Shown here in pieces: positions 57,269 through 64,000 of a DNA stretch of 64,000 bases. Under the pieces are notes generated by a model that searched no databases, was not told the origin of the DNA, and was given only the letters and a program-made list of their open reading frames with translations. The position numbers and the translations under genes are program-made. The DNA is from Grifola frondosa (taxonomy: Eukaryota > Basidiomycota > Agaricomycetes > Polyporales > Grifolaceae): assembly GCA_001683735.1 (NCBI GenBank), contig LUGG01000019.1, forward strand, positions 682,001 through 746,000, written 5' to 3'. Every line of letters begins with the position of its first letter. The stretch's first letter is position 1.

Positions 57269-60161
57269 TCAGTGCACAAGTATCCGCTCGCTTCCCCGCT
57301 CCGCATCGTGTTCGTCTAGAAGCAGTACACATATTCCCGCAAGAAAGAAAACTACAATGCTCACGTAGACGGGGAGGGAGTGATCTACCATTAGGAGTGT
57401 TCCGCCTAAGATCGGAGCGATCATCCCTCCGCTAGGAAGCGTAGCGAAAAGAGGTCAGACTTTGCAACGGGTTGGCAAGATGTCGAAAGCGAACGTACAT
57501 CCGTGAGAGTGCAGAAGCAATGCCGCATGCTGTACCTCGTACTACCAAAATGATAGATCAGATATTAAACACAACGAGGGTACACGCATAGTACCTTTTG
57601 TGCCAAAAATCTCAGGAGTCCATCTGTACAACACGTTCAACACTTCATTCGGCTGGAGGAATTAGGTCGCTCACCCATATAGCACGGCCCACATAGCCTG
57701 CATAGCGATGTCATGAGCAATCGAGGAAAGTCTACAATCAAGTGGAAGGAGGCTTACCGTTGCACTCAGACTGATACCTATTGTACTTGCGCGAACGGCC
57801 CATGGGTGCTGAACAGTCACGAAGATCCAACAGAAGAATGCCGTCACAAACGTGCTTCCTGCAAGCGACCATCGCCGCCCCAACGGGGATTCTATCAAGT
57901 AGGCGCCTAGCTAATGCAGACGATAAGTAGCTTTAGGCAGGGTCGAACAACGGTGACCTACAATCGCCCCAGGACAACCTCCGAGAGAGTAGATCACCAC
58001 ATCCCACAAGCTATCGGTTAGACTCTTAGGCGCCCCGCTCGCATCGCCTGTGCCAGAGCGTGTCTCGAGTAATTTGGGGAGGAAGACGTTGAACATCGTA
58101 TACGCTAGATAGCAGTCTGTCACGAAGGGGACGACCACATGAAATGACAAGAAGCACACCTAGAGACATGGCAAACCACGCGAACCACACTAAAATCGTT
58201 GTCTTCAACCATTCTGGCGTGAGGACCATAGCGACACGCTCCATCCAAGCCCACGATTGCCCACGCAGCCATCCCGAGTGTTTCCCGGACACGTACGATT
58301 TGAGACCGTATGGGGGACATACTGAGCCATGGCTGCTCCCGGAAGACCGCGACCGCGATCGCGAGTGGGAACGAACGGCTCCAGAGGATGGCGCAGATTG
58401 GGCGCCGGAAGACGATAACGATCGTGATACCACTGACTCCAGCGATCGAGGATCCTGGTCCTCTGTGTGGAGAGAATGACGAAGGTGCCGTGGTGCATGA
58501 GCAGCGCTTATAGGGGGGCCGAACGAGTGTGAATCGAGGACAACATCAGACTCGCCAATGGCGCTGTAGTGTCTGGTTGCAGGACGCTCTGTATCGGGCA
58601 CATCAGTGACTGGACTATTTGCATCGAACAGAACTGCGGCTGTGGCTGCAATACCGTGGGTGACCGCGTCCCCGCTGTCCGAGTATGCCGGCGAGGCGGC
58701 GTCCGGCAGCGCGGGCGGCTTCACAGAGTCCTCGACATCATGCAAGCCAAGGGAAATCTCTGAGCCGTTGAACCTCGAGATGAGCTGAAGACTCTCGAGG
58801 GCTTCCTGAGGACGGCCTGCATGAACGAGGAACCGGGGAGACTCGTGCAGCCGAAAGAACACCATGCGAGCGAGAAACATCGAGAGCGTCTATGGCAATT
58901 GCGATATGGAGGTCATCGGCGAACCTTTCCAGTAGGAGAGATAATACGTACAATTAGTCCAAGTACAATAAGGAGGTACTTCCATCCCACATTCTGGGAA
59001 GCGACGTCGCAGGGGGCAGGTGCGGGAGGACAAGAATTGCCGGGAATGACAATTAACCCAACAACTGCGGCGAGCACAGCACCGAGGGAGAAAATATGGA
59101 TAGAGCTGTGACGAGGTATTGTTTTCCGTTTGGCATGTGCTCAAGAAGAAGGGTGCCATCCGTGGGCATTGAACCCTGTACACGAATCAGTAACTGCGAA
59201 GTGAAATGTGCACGCTTTTTCAGACATACCCCGATTGCACTGCCCAGAAGGAAAAGCGAAATGCATAGATAGACAAATGAATTGGCGAGCGATGCAATGA
59301 TGCCGAATACGGATGTAAGGAATAGCGTGGCGTTGAAGGCCATCGTACGTCCCATTAAATCAGAGCCTTTCAAGAAGTCCACTTGTCAGTAGTTTGGGAT
59401 TGCGGACTGTGCAAACTTACAAGTCCCCCAACCTATAGCCCCTAGCATCATTCCTCCGAACATAGAGGAGGACAATGTACCAATGTAGCTGTCACGCACT
59501 GTACACATGTAGTTAGTAGCGTTATCAAGTGTTTCAACATATTGACGACTGCGATAGACTCAATCCAAGACCAAGCCTGTGCATAATCGCTGAACATCTA
59601 GGCTGGTGCTACCCAAGGCCTGCACTCTGCCGCGACAGGGACGAGGCCCTCCTGCAGTAGTGCACACGACGTTGGGCAGCGAGGATCCGCTGGTCAATCG
59701 TTCATTCATTTCACAGCTCACCTGCAAAATGCTGCTGCACGCGAGGGAGTGCAATAGCCACTGCTTGCAGCCACATCTGGAGATTCGTCAAGGGCGCCGT
59801 GCACAGGGGGCAAGTCCACGTACATTATCAGCCATCCAACCTAAAGACAGCTTAGCTCCAGAACGCTTCGCATATGCTGTAGGTACGCGACTCACCGAAC
59901 CCGCATAATGAGAGCAATATCCATTGATAACTGCCTGCAGGTGTTCACGAGTGCGATTAATGCCAAGCGGCGCGTACGAATAAGTAGATGAAGCTCACCC
60001 ATCCCAATACGGTCAATGGTCTTGTCCAAAGGCGTTCGCCCGTCATACTCGTTTGTGGCTTCAAATCCCAAACCCTCGACGTCGAGGTCCTCATCATCGG
60101 CTGGAGTGAAATAGCTCATTGGTGTCCAGAGACCAGAGGCGCGCGGGGTTACGAAAGCCAT
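57269..60161 (-). CDS. Major facilitator superfamily transporter (sugar/organic-substrate, SVOP-like)
   Basis: Many exons, all in frame after splicing. The N-terminus (MAFVTPRASGLWTPMSYFTP, then DKTIDRIGMG) is cytoplasmic. Membrane spans follow, e.g. DSYIGTLSSSMFGGMMLGAI, DLMGRTMAFNATLFLTSVFG with the MFS loop 2-3 pattern, and SFVYLCISLFLLGSAIG. Next is GSMPTDGTLLLEHMPNGKQY, typical of the fungal SVOP-like group. The central loop has RLHESPRFLVHAGRPQEALE and a long Ser/Arg-rich insert (SHSRSRSRSSGSSHG) that may be phosphorylated. The second half includes TILVWFAWFAMSLG, AYLIESPLGRRWSLAGSTFV, WTPEIFGTKVRGTACGIASA and GGMIAPILGGTLLM. The stop is at 57269. It is expected to be a proton-coupled importer or exporter in the plasma membrane; the substrate cannot be told from the sequence. 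Confidence 0.88.
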
Positions 60162-60418
60162 CGGTGCCCATTGGCGTGGTCCACTTATATCTCCAAGAGA
60201 TCCTGATTCGTCAGACTTAGTGAGAGTAACGATGTTGACTTGAATTGGAAGTTCGTGTCAGCCTGAAACTGGCACGTTGACGCCGGCCTTTTCGGGACAA
60301 TATATGAAGACCTATAGCTAGGGACACCCGTGAGTGGATGAAAACAAGATTCGGAGGTGTGGGTGGAACGAACGCGGGATTCACAAATTGATGGATGGCG
60401 ACATAAAGAAAAACAATG

Positions 60419-60498
60419 TGACAACAGAGGGATTCGAACCCTCGCCCTTTCGGACCAGATCCTGATTCTGGCGCCTTAGACCACTCGGCCATATTGCC
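60419..60498 (-). tRNA. tRNA-Leu (CAG), copy 1
   Basis: On the minus strand GGCAATA pairs with TGTTGTC, followed by discriminator A. The anticodon arm CCAGA-ATCAGGA-TCTGG has anticodon CAG, there is a short variable arm, and the T arm is GAGGGTTCGAATCCCTC. No intron. An almost identical gene lies 1.5 kb away on the other strand (62042-62121); the D-arm base differs (GAGTGG here, GAGCGG there). Confidence 0.93.
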
Positions 60499-60639
60499 AT
60501 AAATATTATATATTAAATATTATTAATTGTAAGCGGGCTTAAATTATCGTTGCCGAAATCTATTCATAGCTGGCGTCTCCATCTTGAGCTATGACCCCAA
60601 TATGACCTCCATCATATTGGGATGGCCCCACCCAGGTCT

Positions 60640-60647
60640 TATATAAA
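60640..60647 (+). promoter_or_regulatory. TATA box of the Cys-rich small protein gene
   Basis: TATATAAA lies about 100 nt upstream of ATG 60740 and is followed by a CT-rich leader, as in strongly expressed fungal genes. Confidence 0.55.
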
Positions 60648-60739
60648 CCTCCTCGCGTATCCAACGCCCGCTGCGATTTCTTTCCCACTCTCTCCACCTC
60701 AAATTGCCTCTCGCTGACCTGAAAACCGACACTTCAATC

Positions 60740-61295
60740 ATGGAAGCCCCGAAGCCCGCCATGACCTCTACCCAACCCCAGGCCGTGCAAATGAGTGAGC
60801 CATATTTACCGCCTCCCTTTGAGCGCATATACCTGGTGGATACTTACACCGCGTCCCTTTACTATCCAGACGCTATGAATCCTCCTACTCGTGCTGAGCA
60901 GACGGAACCTCAGGGCAAAGCTTCTCGTCTTCGGGGAGGAGGAGCCGGGAAGGTGAGTGTCTCGTCACTAGGGCCGCCTCCGTACCACCGCCCTTCTTAC
61001 ACGCATGTATGGCAGGACTGCTTCCTCGGTATAATTGAGTGTTTCCTCTGTTTCGGTGCGTCACCTATTGTCCTCCATTCAGTGTACGTCCTTCTGACAT
61101 GAATTTTGCTCATGACAGAGTGCTGCAAGGTTTGTTCGCGCTCCCTGCGTGGCTATCTTAGTGTGGCAACTAACAATACTTGATCCAGGACTGTTGCGAG
61201 TGCTTCGCAGATATTGTTTGTGCGTAAAATCAATGCTCGTTGGGTCTAAATATACTCATGCTTGTATAGGCTGCCCCTGCGAGATGTGCTGTTAA
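60740..61295 (+). CDS. Small Pro-rich protein with Cys-rich C-terminal segment (CYSTM-like)
   Basis: Five short exons. The N-terminal part (MEAPKPAMTSTQPQAVQMSE, then PPPFERIYLVDTYTASLYYP) is Pro-rich and polar, followed by SRLRGGGAGK. Four small exons then build a segment with twelve cysteines in about 35 residues: DCFLGIIECFLCFECCKDCC, then ECFADIVCCPCEMCC and stop. The layout (disordered, Pro-rich N-terminus and Cys-rich, partly hydrophobic C-terminus) resembles CYSTM proteins, tail-anchored stress and metal-tolerance peptides, but the cysteine spacing is its own, so the link is tentative. The unspliced frame stops at 61102, so the Cys-rich end is easily missed. All introns have good sites and restore the frame. 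Confidence 0.65.
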
Positions 61296-62041
61296 ATGAC
61301 CTCGGTCGATACACGTTCTCAGTCCCGAGTAGCGTCGAGTTGACTTCGTTAATGGGACGTGTTGTACATCAACGTCTGGGACGGATATATAGTTGCTATG
61401 AACTTGTTGTTGGGAGCCATTACTTCATGCGCGATGTCATATTTCTGATGAGCTCAGATTCGGAGCGACTGAATGAATTTTGAACTTGCAAGCGGTCCAC
61501 ACGCAAAACCAGTGGAGGCCCCTCGTCGACACGCGCGTGTATGCAGTCATTGATAAGTACGTGTGATAGACAAACTTATAAAAGCAGAGTCATATGAATG
61601 GTCAGTTGCAACACCAAAATATCATCATGACGCAGCTGAACGGCTGGCCCATGGTTATTAAACGATACCGGAAATCAATCACCTTGTCCAAACCAGAGTA
61701 GAGCCTAATAAAAGTACAGCATGTTCGTCTATGCATAGATATTTAGAGCGTTCTTGAGATAAGCTGCGTAGCTTGATCGGTAGAGGAGCATAGCCACATC
61801 ATATGTTGGTGGGCTGGCAACCGGATAAAGTGGTACGGGGATCAGTATCGCCGACAAATAGAAGAAGATAGAGTGCTGGTGAACACAGGATGGCGCAGCA
61901 GGAGGTGGTCAGGAGGCGGAAAGTGCCAAGAACATACGGAAACAACACCGGTGGCGGTGAAACCGGCGGTCCGTTTACAAATTCAGGTTATATAAGCAAA
62001 TATATGCATGATGATATAGTAATACTCATAAAGAAAGATAT
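61296..62041. other. Intergenic stretch before the second tRNA-Leu
   Basis: No gene seen. It holds the 3' flank of the Cys-rich gene. A stretch near 61770 looks faintly tRNA-like but does not fold. Confidence 0.5.
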
Positions 62042-62121
62042 GGCAATATGGCCGAGCGGTCTAAGGCGCCAGAATCAGGATCTGGTCCGAAAGGGCGAGG
62101 GTTCGAATCCCTCTGTTGTCA
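62042..62121 (+). tRNA. tRNA-Leu (CAG), copy 2
   Basis: Same structure as copy 1: GGCAATA/TGTTGTC acceptor stem, anticodon CAG in the loop ATCAGGA, T arm GAGGGTTCGAATCCCTC, discriminator A. A run of eight or more T (62137-62147) just downstream is a good Pol III terminator. Confidence 0.93.
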
Positions 62122-62136
62122 TCTACATATTTTTGT

Positions 62137-62147
62137 TTTTTTTTCCA
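62137..62147 (+). terminator. Pol III terminator (T run) after tRNA-Leu
   Basis: A long thymidine run about 16 nt downstream of the tRNA 3' end, the standard stop for RNA polymerase III. Confidence 0.6.
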
Positions 62148-62329
62148 TCCGATACACGGTACACGTGATACCAAACAAATCGCGTCGCGCCAACAGGGAC
62201 AAATACAATTCAGTGATTCAGCCACAACCGCGCTTCGCCGCTGGCCCCCACCTTCTATCCTTCTCCCCTCTCTAGCTCGTATTTCGAAGTGGGGAGGAAT
62301 CAGACTAACATCTAAAACTAGCTTCGAAC

Positions 62330-64000
62330 ATGAGTCTTCCTACGCCACCCGGGACATGCCACAGGGAGAAGGAGAACTGCACCACACCATTCCCCGCGTT
62401 GCGTGGTCAGAGACACACCAATATCACACTGTCACGTCTGGTCCATGCCGCACCCCTTCTCTGGAGGCAAGTGCCTCGAAACCTCCTCCACCCAAATCCA
62501 TCTTGAAGAAAATATCGTATCCTCTCCTTCCATTGCTCGAGGAGGCTCAACGTGAGGTTACGCCAGAACCATCTGATCCCCTCTCCGATTTACACTACCT
62601 TGACGGTCCTGTAACGCGAGTCTTACAAGCGGACGCGTCATTGCGAGAGACTATCGAAGCCTACTCCATCCTCACAGCGCGTGTACGAGCGTGCGTCACC
62701 GGCAACACGGATGCTGACGCGTCATGGCCGCTCTTTCAGCCTTTTAGAAAACATCGAACCGAGTTCGTTGACGCATTGTGCGCGATGTCAGACGTGCTTT
62801 CGAAGATCCCCTTGCAGCAGCCGCTGGGGAGGGACGGAGAGAGGAGGCCGCGGTGATCACCCTACCGTCACCTAAGGAGAGCCCACGGAAGAAAGTTGGG
62901 ATGTCGGCTGAACAAGTCAAGCATGCTCGCGACTTGTATACAGTGTCTCACGCCGCGATGAAATTCTTGGCGCTGGTGTTCACTCTTCCTGCTGTGTCCC
63001 AAGTTTTCACCGGTATGCTCTCCAGTTTCTCTTGCATAGCGCAAATATTGATCCCCCTCCAGACAAGCAATTGGGCTTCATCTTGACACAAGTTCTCGCG
63101 ATACCATTAGCCAATGAGATTCCGACGCCAAATGCGCGCAAGACCTGCGCACTGGCCATTTGGCTCATCCAGATTCAACGCCTCTCGATAGAGGTCCTTA
63201 CGCCCGCCGTGGATCGCATTGCATATGCACTGCGGCGCGGGATCGATGGTGAGCTCGGGAAGGAGGGCAAAAAGGGCTCAACAAGCGATGGCCTGCGCGC
63301 CGTTCACGATCTTTCCCTCTATCAGCCCGCTCTTTTTGCTCCCGCCTTCGTGAAGCTGCTGCCTGGGGTCCTCTCCAATCTTCTCGCGCCAACAACTGGC
63401 ATGCGGGCACAAGCATGCCATGCACTCGGAGGATTCACACTAGCTCTCGCATCCTTACCCTCATCTGTGGTGCATACACGCGTCGCGAACATGATCTCCG
63501 AATACCTTGCTCTACCGCGCGTAGAGGCGGGCGCGTCGAATAAGCCACTCAGTCCATCGAAGGATCCCGCAATCGTTCGTACGCTGCGGCAGACGTTGCA
63601 GGCGACGGATCCGACCTATGCGGCGCAGGGTCCGGTGTGGGCGTGGTGCGTGCTCGCGAACTTCATCGTTTTGCTGGGCCCAGCGCTATATACGGTGGAT
63701 CGCGTGACGCGCACAATCTCGGCGCTACTCTCCGTCGGCATACGCCATCAAAAGAGCGGAGTGCGCGGCCTCGCTTGCGTAGTTTGGCGCTGCTTGACGT
63801 GGGCGTACTTCCGCCCTCCGCCTGTTAAGCTTCCCGCTATGACAGAAGACGAGGATGGACTAGAGGAGGATGACGAGCGTGCTCAGGAATACGAAAAGGA
63901 AGATATGCGACGATACGAGCAGCGGAAGGAAAACGCGTGGAAGATCGTGATGACCATAGTGGAGATGGGTGCCGGCGTGGCCACGATCGGCGCGTTGCTC
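62330..64000 (+). CDS. RIF1: Rif1 N-terminal region (telomere/replication-timing protein), runs off the window
   Basis: Begins MSLPTPPGTCHREKEN at 62330. Then come a short conserved block (PRVAWSETHQYHTV), SILKKISYPLLPLLEEAQRE, LHYLDGPVTRVLQ and ETIEAYSILTARVRACV. Next are DVRRAFEDPLAAAAGEGR and KESPRKKVGMSAEQVKHARD. After an intron at about 63012-63061, helical-repeat sequence follows (KQLGFILTQVLAIPLANEIP, QACHALGGFTLALASLPSSV, RTISALLSVGIRHQKSGVRG) in the style of the Rif1 N-terminal HEAT/armadillo array. Rif1 controls telomere length, replication timing and break repair by recruiting PP1. Two single-base losses are needed to explain the frame: one at the C run 62392-62395 and one near 62780 (before RDVRRAF). 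As the protein on both sides is well kept, these are probably sequence errors. The 3' part lies outside. Confidence 0.72.

Noticed and set aside
61755..61830. tRNA-like wording (AGCTTGATCGGTAGAGGAGC)
   Set aside because: No acceptor, anticodon and T-arm set can be folded around it.
1..64000. CRISPR arrays, bacterial operons or plasmid or viral contamination
   Set aside because: No regularly spaced repeats and no bacterial gene arrangement; the two prokaryote-like genes contain introns and lie between fungal genes.

Overview
The window looks like nuclear DNA of a basidiomycete fungus, most likely an Agaricomycete. Genes are broken by many 50-70 nt introns with GTRNGT-type donors, and the recognisable proteins are fungal housekeeping types: the splicing factor Prp6, an Rrn5-like Pol I factor, Rif1, FKBP12, an Ecl1-type zinc protein, a pepsin-like protease, an isoprenylcysteine methyltransferase and an MFS transporter. 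Three nuclear tRNA genes are present, one with an anticodon-loop intron. The species cannot be named from this sequence. Layout: 1-8.3 kb is one arm of a large imperfect inverted duplication (F-box gene, a small divergent ORF, a GC-rich repeat). A 4.7 kb segment inside it carries a family gene and a CsbD-like gene. Next come a HepT-like (HEPN) gene and PRP6 (8.4-12.7 kb), a second family gene (13.2-14.2 kb), a 10 kb stretch with no recognisable gene (14.3-24.6 kb), the Ecl1-like gene (24.6-26.3 kb) and another gene-poor stretch. The second arm lies at 29.4-33.7 kb, followed by a HepT fragment, an MNT-type nucleotidyltransferase gene and a fragment of PRP6 (34.1-35.8 kb). The right half has the aspartic protease (36.4-38.6 kb), two tandem family genes (40.0-42.9 kb), the Rrn5-like gene, ICMT, tRNA-Pro, a small coiled-coil protein, FKBP12, a poorly understood 5 kb, the MFS transporter, a tRNA-Leu pair around a Cys-rich small protein, and the 5' half of RIF1 running off the end. 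Two things stand out. First, both partners of the prokaryotic HEPN-MNT (HepT/MntA) type of system occur as intron-bearing fungal genes 26 kb apart. Each has lost a key catalytic residue, and pieces of HepT and PRP6 flank the nucleotidyltransferase. Second, four genes here belong to one family I do not recognise. It is defined by a short SFxxILxGDW motif in exon 1, a phase-0 intron at the same place, a PGLDLxFLDDD motif and an ATPP motif. A caution applies to the broken genes: nearly all frameshifts that I can locate are single missing bases, including in genes expected to be essential, so some apparent breaks may be sequencing errors.
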